DNA of 64,000 bases from Bog-366 sp964501985 (lineage in GTDB: Bacteria; Acidobacteriota; Terriglobia; UBA7540). The notes below the pieces were generated by a model that saw only the letters and a program-made list of their open reading frames with translations, did no database searches and was not told where the DNA came from. A program made the position numbers and the translations under genes. The DNA is taken from positions 1 through 64,000 of the forward strand of contig CAZCVY010000001.1 in NCBI GenBank assembly GCA_964501985.1, written 5' to 3'. Shown here one piece after another: positions 26,045 to 34,321 of this stretch. Position 1 is the first letter of the stretch; each line of letters opens with the position of its first letter.

Positions 26045-28690
26045 ATGACCATGTCTCAATGGCTGACGCACACTTGGCTGCGCATCAAGGCTCTTTTCCA
26101 GCGCCGGGAGCTTGACCGCGACTTGAACGATGAGCTGAACTTCCATCTGGCGATGCGCGAGGAGAAGCTCCAAGCGGGAGGCCTAAGCCCGGAAGCCGCC
26201 CACCTCACCAGCCGCAGGCGATTCGGCAATCGGACCGCGATGCAAGAGGCTTGTCGAGAGACGTGGGTGTTCTCCTGGGGTGAAAGCCTTTGGCAGGACA
26301 TTCGTTACGCGACTCGCACGCTGGGAAAAAATCCGGGCTTCACCGCAGTCGTGGTCATTACCATCGCCCTCGGCATTGGCGCCTCCACGGCAGTTTTCAG
26401 CGTCGTGGATCCGCTCCTTTTCCGCCGTCTGCCTTATCCCCATGACCGCCAGCTTGTTTCCGTGGGGTATCTGGGGCCGGTTGACAACAACGAGTTCAAC
26501 GTGGTCAGCAGTTATTTCGATTGGCGGCAGGCTCAGACGCCATTCCAGTCGCTCACCGCCATGAGGCCGGGCACGGGATGTGATGTGCTGATTGGCGACA
26601 CGGCGCAGCAGGTGAATTGCTACGCTGTGGCCGCTGATTTTCTGAAGACGTTTGGAATTCCCCCGCTGCTTGGACGGGATTTCAGCGAAGACGACAACCG
26701 GCCGCGAGCCCCCACGGTGGTTCTGCTTTCCTACGGATTCTGGCAAAGGGTTTACGGCGGCGACGTGAAGGCGCTGGGCAAAACCCTCATGCTGAACGAA
26801 GAGCCCGCGCAGGTGGTCGGCATCCTTCCCAAACAGTTTGAGATGCCGCAGCTCGGCGAAATCGACGTGATGATGTCGGCGCGCCTGGATGCAAGTCTGC
26901 CTCGGTCGGCAAATTCCAGCTCTTTCCTGCGGACCTTCGCGCGGCTTCGCGACGGCGTTTCGATCGAGCAGGCACGCGACCAGTTTCGCCCGATCTTTGC
27001 CGATAGCATGGCGAAGGACGTCCCGCCCGAGTTGCGCTCGGAAGTGCGCATGGTCGTTCGCTCGCTTCGCGACCGCCAGATCCACGACGTCAAACTTGCC
27101 TCATGGTTCTTGTTGGGCTCTGTGCTTGCTTTGCTGCTGGTGGCGTGTACGAACGTCGCGAATCTTATGCTGGCGCGCTCGGAGGCCCGCCGCCAGGAAT
27201 TGGCGATGCGCGCCGCATTGGGCGCCGGGCGCGGCAGGCTGATGCGACAAACGCTGACCGAATCGCTAATGCTGGGATTGATGGGAGGCGTGGCAGGCTG
27301 CGGAGCCGCGTGGGTGCTTCTGCGCTTATTCGTAAGACTGGCGTTCGACGAGATTCCGCGCCTGGATCAAGCGCGAATCGACTTCCGTGCCCTGCTGTTT
27401 GTGTTGGCGGCGTCTCTCGCCGCCGCCGTGCTGTTTGGCATTGTGCCCGCGCTCGATCGGCCGCGGGCGGAAATGCTGGTCGGTTGGCACGTGGCGGGAA
27501 CCGCGCGGACCTTTTTTCGGAAGGTGCTGGTATCTGCCCAGGTGGCCATTTCCCTCGTTTTGTTGACGGGAGCTTCGTTGTTAATTCGCAGCCTGGGGAA
27601 ACTGGAAAATCAGCCACTGGGATTTCGACCCGAACACCTCCTTATCGCATCGTTCACCTTGCGCCAGAGGCACTATCAGCCCGCGACGGCGCAAGCCGCG
27701 TTTTTTGACGAGCTGGAGGCGCGACTGAAACAGATACCCGGGGGCGGGTCCTTCGCCTTGAGCGATTCGATTCCCCCGCGCGGCTCGATGGGCCGCCCCT
27801 ACTCCAACATTCGCATTGCCGGCCACCCGCCCGTCGCCCCCGATGGTGGAATGGTGGAGTTTCGCAGGGTGACGCCCGGATACTTCCAAACGATGGGCAT
27901 CGCGATCCTGGCGGGCCACGCGTTTGAAGAAGGCGAGCGTGCGTCCGGTGAATCTCCCGTTATCCTGAGCGCCACGATGGCCCGCCGGATGTTCGGCAAC
28001 GAGAACCCTGTGGGACAGCAGATCGAACTGGATGGCAATGGCCATTGGTGTCCCGTCGTGGGAGTGGCGGCGGATACGAAAAACAATGGCCTGACGGACC
28101 CTTCCGATCCCGAATACTACCGCCTGCGCATGAGGGGTTCGACCGAATTGGGCAGAGATGGCGTTGGGGTCTTTCGGACTTCGCTCGATCAGGCGACGTT
28201 AGCGCGGTGGATTCGAACTGAGTTTGCGGCGCTCGATCCCACCCTCCCGGTCAAGATCGAGTCAATGGATGGGCGCGTCGAACGATTCCGCGAGCGCCCG
28301 CGCTTCGTCGCGATTCTCGTGGGATTGTTTGCGGCGCTCGGGTTATTGCTGGCCGCGGTGGGACTCTACGGAGTGCTGTCGTTCCTGGTGGCCAGGCAGA
28401 CCAGAGAAATTGGAGTGCGCATGGCTATCGGCGCCCGGCCCCGCGACATTGCTCTGCAAGTTCAGAGGTACGCGGGAGTCTGGACAGCAGTTGGAGTGGT
28501 GGCAGGACTTGCGGGGTCATTCGAACTGGCCCGCACGATACGCGGGCTGCTTTTTGAGGTATCGCCGACGGATCCAATTTCGCTCGCCGCCGCCGTCGCC
28601 GTGCTGGTTGTTACCGCCGGGCTCGCCGCGTGGATTCCGTCCCATCGCGCGGCCCGCGTGGATCCGGTGATTGCCTTGTGGACCGAATAA
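26045..28690 (+). CDS. MacB/FtsX-like permease of the acidobacterial orphan type
   Basis: 881 residues. A soluble N-terminal segment (RELDRDLNDELNFHLAMREE, about residues 20-85) precedes a first FtsX/MacB module: a membrane helix at about 100 (FTAVVVITIALGIGASTAVFS), a periplasmic MacB-core domain, then three helices. A second module follows with helices near 480 and three more at the C-terminus. No ATPase is adjacent, which is the rule for this duplicated orphan permease family. The transported substrate is unknown. The ATG at 26045 and one 6 bases later are both possible starts. Confidence 0.9.
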   Translation: MTMSQWLTHTWLRIKALFQRRELDRDLNDELNFHLAMREEKLQAGGLSPEAAHLTSRRRFGNRTAMQEACRETWVFSWGESLWQDIRYATRTLGKNPGFTAVVVITIALGIGASTAVFSVVDPLLFRRLPYPHDRQLVSVGYLGPVDNNEFNVVSSYFDWRQAQTPFQSLTAMRPGTGCDVLIGDTAQQVNCYAVAADFLKTFGIPPLLGRDFSEDDNRPRAPTVVLLSYGFWQRVYGGDVKALGKTLMLNEEPAQVVGILPKQFEMPQLGEIDVMMSARLDASLPRSANSSSFLRTFARLRDGVSIEQARDQFRPIFADSMAKDVPPELRSEVRMVVRSLRDRQIHDVKLASWFLLGSVLALLLVACTNVANLMLARSEARRQELAMRAALGAGRGRLMRQTLTESLMLGLMGGVAGCGAAWVLLRLFVRLAFDEIPRLDQARIDFRALLFVLAASLAAAVLFGIVPALDRPRAEMLVGWHVAGTARTFFRKVLVSAQVAISLVLLTGASLLIRSLGKLENQPLGFRPEHLLIASFTLRQRHYQPATAQAAFFDELEARLKQIPGGGSFALSDSIPPRGSMGRPYSNIRIAGHPPVAPDGGMVEFRRVTPGYFQTMGIAILAGHAFEEGERASGESPVILSATMARRMFGNENPVGQQIELDGNGHWCPVVGVAADTKNNGLTDPSDPEYYRLRMRGSTELGRDGVGVFRTSLDQATLARWIRTEFAALDPTLPVKIESMDGRVERFRERPRFVAILVGLFAALGLLLAAVGLYGVLSFLVARQTREIGVRMAIGARPRDIALQVQRYAGVWTAVGVVAGLAGSFELARTIRGLLFEVSPTDPISLAAAVAVLVVTAGLAAWIPSHRAARVDPVIALWTE

Positions 28691-28749
28691 GGGCTTCTTC
28701 GCCCACGTTGCATGGAATCCACAAGGGTGAACTCATGTCTCAGCGGGAG

Positions 28750-29583
28750 TTATTCCTTCTCGACGTAGTCACCCGAGGAAATCTCGCGGTAGCTCGAAAC
28801 CACCATCGCCACACACGATTTTGACTGCACGGAAAGCACGACGGCTTCGCCGATGACTTCCGGGGGCGTCCGCTCGCCGGCAAGGACTCCGGACGTATGA
28901 CCAGGAAGAATCTTGTAAATACGGAATCGGTTGCCGGGCTGGGTTCCCGCTTTTTCGCCCAAGTTCAGATAGACGACGGTCTCGCGGCCAAGGAAGCCGA
29001 AATTGTTGTTGGTCGCGGTTATCCTGCCGTGTTCCTTGCTCTTATCCATGGGGATGAAGTGGTCAAGCGGCGGGGAGATGGTATAGGTGGGAATAGGGCG
29101 CGGTTGAAAGGGCACCATTACGTCTCCCGGCACAATCGGACTGCACGAGAACGTGACCTCTGCCACGATCCCCTCCGGACCTACGTGAGTCACCCTGACT
29201 TGCGCAACATCTTCGTAAGGCGTTCCCGCCTTGCGAATTTCCGACCGCTCACCCTGATATCGCATGGTGAGGAACATTTCGTCGGCAGGGCGCACCACGC
29301 TATATTCATTGCCCACGGCAACGCTTACACCCTTCGGTTGGGAGGTGTAAATCGATTCGCCCTGCACAAACTGGCGGACCACGGAGTGGAAGTCATCATC
29401 CGCTCCTCCCACCACTACCAAGTCGCGGGGCACGCTAGGACTAGCGATAAAGCCCGTGCAATAGGCCTGCGAGCGGGAAGCAACGTGGGCATAAGGTAAG
29501 GTGGGTGCGGGCTCTTGGTCTTGGGCGATGACACTCGAGACGGCGAGAAACACTACGGCCAAAGTGAACGCTATGCGTTGCAC
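28750..29583 (-). CDS. Exported protein with FlgT-C-like domain
   Basis: 277 residues with a signal peptide (MQRIAFTLAVVFLAVSSVIAQ). A central beta-rich region (residues 60-170) is followed by a domain with AGTQPGNRFRIYKI and GEAVVLSVQSKSCVAMVVSSYREISSGDYVE, the pattern of the FlgT C-terminal domain. Acidobacterial proteins of this type are secreted or outer-membrane associated and have no known role; no flagellar genes are nearby. An almost perfect promoter lies 89 bases upstream. Confidence 0.65.
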   Translation of the reverse strand: MQRIAFTLAVVFLAVSSVIAQDQEPAPTLPYAHVASRSQAYCTGFIASPSVPRDLVVVGGADDDFHSVVRQFVQGESIYTSQPKGVSVAVGNEYSVVRPADEMFLTMRYQGERSEIRKAGTPYEDVAQVRVTHVGPEGIVAEVTFSCSPIVPGDVMVPFQPRPIPTYTISPPLDHFIPMDKSKEHGRITATNNNFGFLGRETVVYLNLGEKAGTQPGNRFRIYKILPGHTSGVLAGERTPPEVIGEAVVLSVQSKSCVAMVVSSYREISSGDYVEKE

Positions 29584-29671
29584 GGGTTTCCTCCTCGACT
29601 ACAGACAACTGGCGCAGGCGCATCACCCCCCAGTGACGCCGCCAACCACGAACTAACCCCTACGAGTGGCA

Positions 29672-29700
29672 ATTGTAGGAACAAACATACCCCTTGTCAA
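29672..29700 (-). promoter_or_regulatory. Near-consensus sigma-70 promoter
   Basis: On the minus strand TTGACA (29700-29695), 17-base spacer, TACAAT (29677-29672), driving the FlgT-C-like gene. It lies in the 311-base spacer 29584-29894, which otherwise shows nothing recognisable. Confidence 0.75.
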
Positions 29701-29894
29701 CCGAGGCTAGAAATAACGGCGGAGGACAGGCTCTCGAAGTGCACCCTGATCTCTAGAGGCGGCGGGCGGACGACGTCGAGGGCCACCACGATGTTCTCGC
29801 CTTACTGTCCTATACCACACGGCGCCGGCCTTTCACACAGTACGAAAGTAATACCTGCGCATCACCGGACAGGCCATGGCGCCAAATGCCTCGC

Positions 29895-30908
29895 CTAGAC
29901 CACGATCTCCGGGACTTCCATTTCCCCTCTTCGAAATGCCTCGACGAATCCCTGAACTACCTTGGGATCGAACTCTCGTCCCGCACCTTTGACGATCATC
30001 TCCTTGGCATCGAACGACGCGGTACCCTTCCGGTAAGGCCGGTCGCTGGTAAGGGTGTCGTACACATCGGCCACGGTCAAGATGCGCGCCTCGAGCGGAA
30101 TGTTCTCACCCTGCGTAGGGTGGTAGCCGGAGCCGTCAAACCTGTCGTGGTGACAAAGGACTATGGGGATAACCCGGCGAAGCGAGCCGCCGACGTGGCC
30201 CAAAACCGATACCCCCAATTCCACGTGACGCTGCATCTCCTCGTATTCCTCCTCGGTGAGGCTCGCGGCCTTGTAGAGAATGCGTCGGCTGATGTCGAGC
30301 TTGCCGATGTCATGAAGAAAGGCGGCCGCGCGGACGTCCTCGACTCGCTCAGGATCGAGCCCCAGCCGGGTGGCGATTGCCGCGGCGTAGATCGACACAC
30401 GATACGAGTGGTTCTCTGTGTACGCGTCCTTGGAGATGAAGTGCCGCAGGATGAGCAGGATGCCATGATAGGTTTCGCGCAGCTCGCGCACTCGGGCTTC
30501 CTTGTGCTCGTACAGCGTGCCCATCGTGTAGGCGGTGACGATCAAGATGCCGGCCCAAAGCGTCAAGTCATACCACTTCTCTCCCGGGAGGGGAGTTGCA
30601 CTTGCCTGGGCGAACAAGGCCGGCTTGAAGTGGACGACCAGAACCACGACTAATACGCTTGCGACCGCCGTCAAAGCCGCATGCCGGCGGCCGAAGAAAT
30701 AGGCGGAAAAAATGGTTGGCAAGGTGTACAAACCCAATAGGATGCGGTGCGGGGCGACAAGAAAGTTCAGGATCGCCGCGATGACCACCATCGAGAGAAT
30801 CAGCCACAGCTCCTTGTTTACATTGGCCAGACTGTCCTTCGACGGAACATCGAACCACTTGGTGCCCATCGCCAAGCTCCCCGTAATTGAGTTGTCTGTA
30901 ACCCCCAC
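29895..30908 (-). CDS. Membrane HD-GYP domain protein
   Basis: 337 residues. The N-terminal 150 residues hold four hydrophobic segments (LWLILSMVVIAAILNFLVA and others), a KdpD/DUF4118-like membrane region. Then an HD-GYP domain: HSYRVSIYA, FLHDIGKLDI (HD), HVELGVSVLGHVG, and HHDRFDGSGYHPTQGENIP. HD-GYP proteins hydrolyse c-di-GMP. The GYP triplet reads GYH, followed by PTQGENIP in the expected place, so activity is likely but not certain. The start may be the internal ATG 13 codons later (MGTKWF). Confidence 0.85.
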   Translation of the reverse strand: MGVTDNSITGSLAMGTKWFDVPSKDSLANVNKELWLILSMVVIAAILNFLVAPHRILLGLYTLPTIFSAYFFGRRHAALTAVASVLVVVLVVHFKPALFAQASATPLPGEKWYDLTLWAGILIVTAYTMGTLYEHKEARVRELRETYHGILLILRHFISKDAYTENHSYRVSIYAAAIATRLGLDPERVEDVRAAAFLHDIGKLDISRRILYKAASLTEEEYEEMQRHVELGVSVLGHVGGSLRRVIPIVLCHHDRFDGSGYHPTQGENIPLEARILTVADVYDTLTSDRPYRKGTASFDAKEMIVKGAGREFDPKVVQGFVEAFRRGEMEVPEIVV

Positions 30909-31067
30909 TTTCCCGCTCGTTCTTACCTAACGCTAACATACACCGGGCGACACCCAAATGAAATGCCCAGTGACATTTGGTCTGCATGCGGAAATGCCCC
31001 TTTCGCCCGTGTATGGAGTGTGCTATCTACTTTCATATTGTGAGAAATCGGAGAGGGGGGCTCTTCC

Positions 31068-32372
31068 ATGGAAACCCGCAAACCACACCGGAAGAAAGAA
31101 GACTACAAGCTCCGCACACACATGATCCACGGGAACTATGACAGTAAGAAGTGGGACTATGACCATCACGTGGTGCCGCCGGTTTCGCACACCACGGCCT
31201 ACCGGCTCAGCTCGCTGGAGCGCGGCGCGCGAGGCTTTGTCCAATTCGCTTCGGCGGATGAGCACTTGAGCGGGCACATCCCCATTTACATCTACGACCG
31301 GTTGGACGAGCCCACGCGTTCGATGCTGGAAGAAAACCTGGCCTATGCCCACGGGGGAGAGATTTGCGCGACATTTGCCACCGGCATGGCGGGCATCAGT
31401 GCGGCGCTGGGCGTGGCGTTGCGCCAGGGGCAGGAAGTGGTGTCGCATCGGATTGTCTACGGCTGCACCTACAGCCTGATGACCAACTGGCTGCCGCGCT
31501 ACGGCATGAACGTGCGTTTTGCCGATTTTCTCCAGCCGGAATCGCTCGCCGCGCTGATCACGCCGGCAACACGGGTTCTTTATTTTGAAACGCCGATTAA
31601 CCCGACGTTGGAACTGATCGACATTGCTGCCATTCGACGCATAGCCGACCAGGCCAATGCCAGCCGCGAGGAAAAAGACCGCGTGCTAGTAATGGTTGAC
31701 AATACCTTCGCCACACCGTTTTGCCAGCGCCCGTTGCTGCTCGGCGCGGACATGGTGGTGGAAAGCCTTACCAAAGGCCTGGGGGGATTCGGCACCGATA
31801 TGGGCGGCGCGGTGATTGCGGCCAAGGAATGGTATAACCTTATCATGCTGTTTCGAAAGGACTTCGGGGGCGTGCTTTCCCCCCGCAGCGCGTGGGGCGT
31901 GCTGGTCTATGGTGTGCCGACCCTCGCCACGCGTATGAACAATATGCAGAAGACGGCACAGCGCGTCGCGGAGTTCCTCTCGAAACATCCCAAAGTGGCG
32001 AGCGTCAGCTATCCTGGCGCCGAGGGCTTTGCTCAGAAGGCACTGGCCAAACGACAGATGTTGAATCCCGAGGGCAAATTCGCTCCTGGCAGCATGATGT
32101 ACTTTGTGCTGAAGGGAACCGAATCCAAACAAACGCGCGCGGAAAAAATGGTGGACTACCTTGCCGAGCATGCTTATTCCATCACTCTGGCCGTAAGCCT
32201 GGGCCAGATCAAGACGCTGATCGAGCACCCTTTCTCGATGACCCACTCAGCGCTGCCCGACGAGCAGAAACGCGCCTTCGGAATGCACCCCGAAGGCATT
32301 CGCCTGTCCATCGGCTTGGAAGACTGGCACGACATTATCCGCGACCTGGAGCTGGCCTTGGAGAAGGTGTGA
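31068..32372 (+). CDS. PLP-dependent Cys/Met metabolism enzyme (methionine gamma-lyase / O-acylhomoserine sulfhydrylase type)
   Basis: 434 residues. The PLP lysine is Lys-236 in ESLTKGLGGFGTDMGG; phosphate-binding and substrate motifs include ATFATGMAGISA, YFETPINPTLELIDI and MVDNTFATPF, and the C-terminal RLSIGLEDW is universal in the Cys/Met PLP family. The family breaks or makes C-S bonds in cysteine, methionine and homocysteine metabolism. A GGGGGG-type site lies just upstream of the ATG. Its place 1 kb before the TauE/CysH genes suggests a sulfur-metabolism neighbourhood. Confidence 0.88.
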   Translation: METRKPHRKKEDYKLRTHMIHGNYDSKKWDYDHHVVPPVSHTTAYRLSSLERGARGFVQFASADEHLSGHIPIYIYDRLDEPTRSMLEENLAYAHGGEICATFATGMAGISAALGVALRQGQEVVSHRIVYGCTYSLMTNWLPRYGMNVRFADFLQPESLAALITPATRVLYFETPINPTLELIDIAAIRRIADQANASREEKDRVLVMVDNTFATPFCQRPLLLGADMVVESLTKGLGGFGTDMGGAVIAAKEWYNLIMLFRKDFGGVLSPRSAWGVLVYGVPTLATRMNNMQKTAQRVAEFLSKHPKVASVSYPGAEGFAQKALAKRQMLNPEGKFAPGSMMYFVLKGTESKQTRAEKMVDYLAEHAYSITLAVSLGQIKTLIEHPFSMTHSALPDEQKRAFGMHPEGIRLSIGLEDWHDIIRDLELALEKV

Positions 32373-32376
32373 CGAG

Positions 32377-32430
32377 CGGGATACGGGACATGGGGCACGG
32401 GATACGGGGACGCGGGATTCGGGACGCGGT
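32377..32430 (+). repeat. G-rich short-period repeat
   Basis: About 54 bases made of GGGATACGGGAC, GGGGCACGG, GGGATACGGGG and GGGATTCGGGAC words just after the stop of the PLP enzyme gene. Similar in style, not in sequence, to the other short-period repeats in the window. Confidence 0.6.
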
Positions 32431-32473
32431 TGACCAGAATTGCTGAGATTGGAGATTCGTAAAGGCTGGCCAC

Positions 32474-32986
32474 ATGCTCTCCTCCGAACACAGCTTTACT
32501 CAAAGTAGCAACGTCCGCATTCGCTCGGCGACCCTTGCCGACGTGTCCGCCATCGTTGCCGTCACCAACGCTGCTTTTGCGATTGAAACCTTTATTGATG
32601 GCACGCGCACCGACGAGGACCACCTGACACTCCAGATGCAGACCGGAAGTTTCCTCGTCGCTCAAGACCCCTCTGGAGGTGTTCTCGCCTCGGTCTACAT
32701 CGAGATTCGAGGAAAACGCAGATACTTCGGCATGCTCGCCGTTGATCCCGCGCACCAGCGTCAAGGCCTCGGGCTCGCGATGGTTCAGGCGGCGGAAGAT
32801 CATTGTCGCAAACAAGGCTGCACGGCGATGGACCTCTTGGTCTTGAGCCTTCGTCCGGAGCTGCTGCCCTTCTACCGCAAGCGCGGCTATATCGAAATGG
32901 CTACGGAGGAATTCCACCCTTCCCAGCCCTTGAAAGCTGGGTTCGAGTGCCACTGTATCGTGATGTCCAAGGTGTTGGGGGAATAA
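32474..32986 (+). CDS. GNAT family N-acetyltransferase
   Basis: 170 residues in the GNAT fold: VRIRSATLADVSAIVAVTNAAF at the start, the acetyl-CoA loop GMLAVDPAHQRQGLGLAMVQAAEDHCRKQG (Q/RxxGxG), and LLPFYRKRGYIE near the end. The substrate is not predictable. It is co-oriented with the PLP enzyme and 101 bases after it. Confidence 0.88.
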   Translation: MLSSEHSFTQSSNVRIRSATLADVSAIVAVTNAAFAIETFIDGTRTDEDHLTLQMQTGSFLVAQDPSGGVLASVYIEIRGKRRYFGMLAVDPAHQRQGLGLAMVQAAEDHCRKQGCTAMDLLVLSLRPELLPFYRKRGYIEMATEEFHPSQPLKAGFECHCIVMSKVLGE

Positions 32987-33066
32987 CCTGTGGCTGCTCA
33001 TTGGTGGGTTGGGGCAACCGGTGGTTCCTTAGGGTCGCGAACCTGCCCGAGTGACCTTTTGTCCTC

Positions 33067-33102
33067 AAGAATATTGACGCGTCTCAAACCGCGTGGTAGG
33101 CT
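33067..33102 (+). promoter_or_regulatory. Promoter of the cysteine leader/sulfur genes
   Basis: TTGACG (33074-33079), 17-base spacer, TAGGCT (33097-33102). Transcription would start around 33109, about 10 bases before the leader ATG, so the leader mRNA is nearly leaderless. The -35 region AAGAATATTGACGCG recurs with one change at 33143-33157. Confidence 0.5.
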
Positions 33103-33118
33103 GACTGTTCTTGCACCC

Positions 33119-33223
33119 ATGGCCACGAATCTCCATTCCGTGAAGAGTATTGACGCGCGCAGGATGTGTTGTTGTACGCCATCCGCCAGCGGTGCTCTGT
33201 CTTCAGGGAATAGGGATTTGTAA
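33119..33223 (+). CDS. Cysteine-rich leader peptide (attenuator uORF)
   Basis: 34 codons from ATG 33119 to TAA 33223. Residues 17-19 are three consecutive Cys codons (TGT TGT TGT, 33167-33175) in DARRMCCCTPSASG. No Shine-Dalgarno sequence precedes the ATG; a GTG at 33140 is an alternative in-frame start. The peptide ends 91 bases before the permease gene, and an intrinsic terminator lies between them. Consecutive codons for the pathway end product followed by a terminator is the arrangement of amino-acid attenuators. Poly-Cys leader ORFs with such a role are described in mycobacteria. Here the downstream genes are a TauE/SafE permease and an APS reductase, both fitting cysteine supply. Confidence 0.65.
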   Translation: MATNLHSVKSIDARRMCCCTPSASGALSSGNRDL

Positions 33224-33262
33224 GACCACCTGACCGGATTTAAAGACCTGAGACGCCCGCTG
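33187..33262 (+). promoter_or_regulatory. Candidate antiterminator pairing
   Basis: CAGCGG (33187-33192), 12 bases after the last Cys codon, can pair with CCGCTG (33257-33262), which is the inner half of the terminator's 5' arm. A second helix, TTCAGG (33202-33207) with CCTGAG (33247-33252), stacks inside it. Forming this structure excludes the terminator. A ribosome reaching the stop codon at 33221-33223 would cover the inner strand. Confidence 0.5.
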
Positions 33263-33292
33263 ACGGAATAGCCGCAGCGGGCGTTTTGCTTT
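33253..33292 (+). terminator. Intrinsic terminator in the TauE leader
   Basis: ACGCCCGCTG (33253-33262) pairs perfectly with CAGCGGGCGT (33275-33284); CGG/CCG extends the stem inside the loop after one bulged A. A TTTTGCTTTT run follows. It ends 23 bases before the ATG at 33315, so it must be conditional if the permease is ever expressed from the leader promoter. Confidence 0.8.
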
Positions 33293-33314
33293 TGGTTGGC
33301 AATCGCAGGATCAA

Positions 33315-34085
33315 ATGTTGATCACGATCATCGGGTTCATTACGGGGATACTGATTGGGCTGACCGGCACCGGCGGCGGCGTGTTGCTAACTCCGCTGTT
33401 GATGGTGCTGACGCCTTATCCCGCCGTAACGTTGATTGGGACTGACATCATCAACGGCGCTTGCACCAAGTTGCTGGGAGTGTTTGAGCACCGCCGCCTG
33501 GGCCAAGTGCGCTGGCGGCTTGCCGCGTTCCTGATTGTCGGGACCGTGCCGGGCACAATGGGCGGGATTCTTCTGCTCAGCTTCTTGAAGGCGAGGTTAG
33601 CAGAATCGGAACTGGACCATTTCCTCCGCCTGGTATTGGGCGTAACGCTGTTCTGTGTGTCCATCCTGCTGCCCCTCGTCCGGATGGGAAAGATCAAGCC
33701 TCCCCAGACGTGGGTTGACGCGCCCGCGATCAGCGCCCGGCTGAAACTGGTGGCGGTGGGCGCGCTAGTGGGATTCCTTGTCGCGTTAACTTCGATTGGC
33801 AGCGGCAGCTTGCTGATGGTATTCCTGCTGCTCCTTACGCCTTATCCCCTCGGCGAGTTAGTGGGAACGGACATTCTTTATGGACTCGCGACCATGGCGC
33901 TCGCGGGGTCCCTGCACATGCGGATGGGCCACTTCGATCGCGGCCTTTTCCTCCACATTGTCGTGGGCTCTCTCCCCGGAGTAGTTTTGGGCAGCCGGCT
34001 GACACGGATAATTCCCGAACGTTATTTCAGTTGGCTGTTTTCGATTCTCTATTTTTCCCTGGGCGCCCGTTTACTCGTGGGCTAA
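33315..34085 (+). CDS. TauE/SafE family sulfite/sulfur-anion permease
   Basis: 256 residues, eight hydrophobic segments arranged as two repeats. Each repeat carries the family signature: FITGILIGLTGTGGGVLLTP and LVGFLVALTSIGSGSLLMVF. The TauE/SafE (DUF81) family moves sulfite, sulfoacetate or other sulfur anions across the inner membrane. CAGGA lies 4 bases before the ATG. A poly-Cys leader ORF and terminator precede it, and CysH follows 236 bases later, so an import or efflux role within sulfur assimilation is likely. Confidence 0.85.
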   Translation: MLITIIGFITGILIGLTGTGGGVLLTPLLMVLTPYPAVTLIGTDIINGACTKLLGVFEHRRLGQVRWRLAAFLIVGTVPGTMGGILLLSFLKARLAESELDHFLRLVLGVTLFCVSILLPLVRMGKIKPPQTWVDAPAISARLKLVAVGALVGFLVALTSIGSGSLLMVFLLLLTPYPLGELVGTDILYGLATMALAGSLHMRMGHFDRGLFLHIVVGSLPGVVLGSRLTRIIPERYFSWLFSILYFSLGARLLVG

Positions 34086-34321
34086 CCGCGGGAGACGGGA
34101 AATACGGAAACTGGAAGATCGAAATTCGAAACTGGAAAATCGAAATTGGAAATTAGAAGCGGGAAATTCGAAACCGGAAACTAGAAATTGTCAGTTAGCA
34201 ACTCGAAGCTCGAAAATCGAGAGGCAGCCCGCGATTTTCTAATTTCCAGTTTCGAGTCTCTAATTTCCCGTTTCCGTCGGGACTCGCACTCACTTACAAC
34301 TAGAAAAGGAAAACAACAACT
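34086..34321. repeat. Short-period GAAATTCGAAACTGG repeat with inverted arm
   Basis: A 236-base spacer. 34090-34190 contains tandem degenerate copies of GGAAATTCGAAACTGGAAA-type words; 34230-34285 carries the same words on the opposite strand (AATTTCCAGTTTCGAG, AATTTCCCGTTTCC). The arms could pair into a long imperfect hairpin between TauE and CysH. No gene. Confidence 0.75.
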
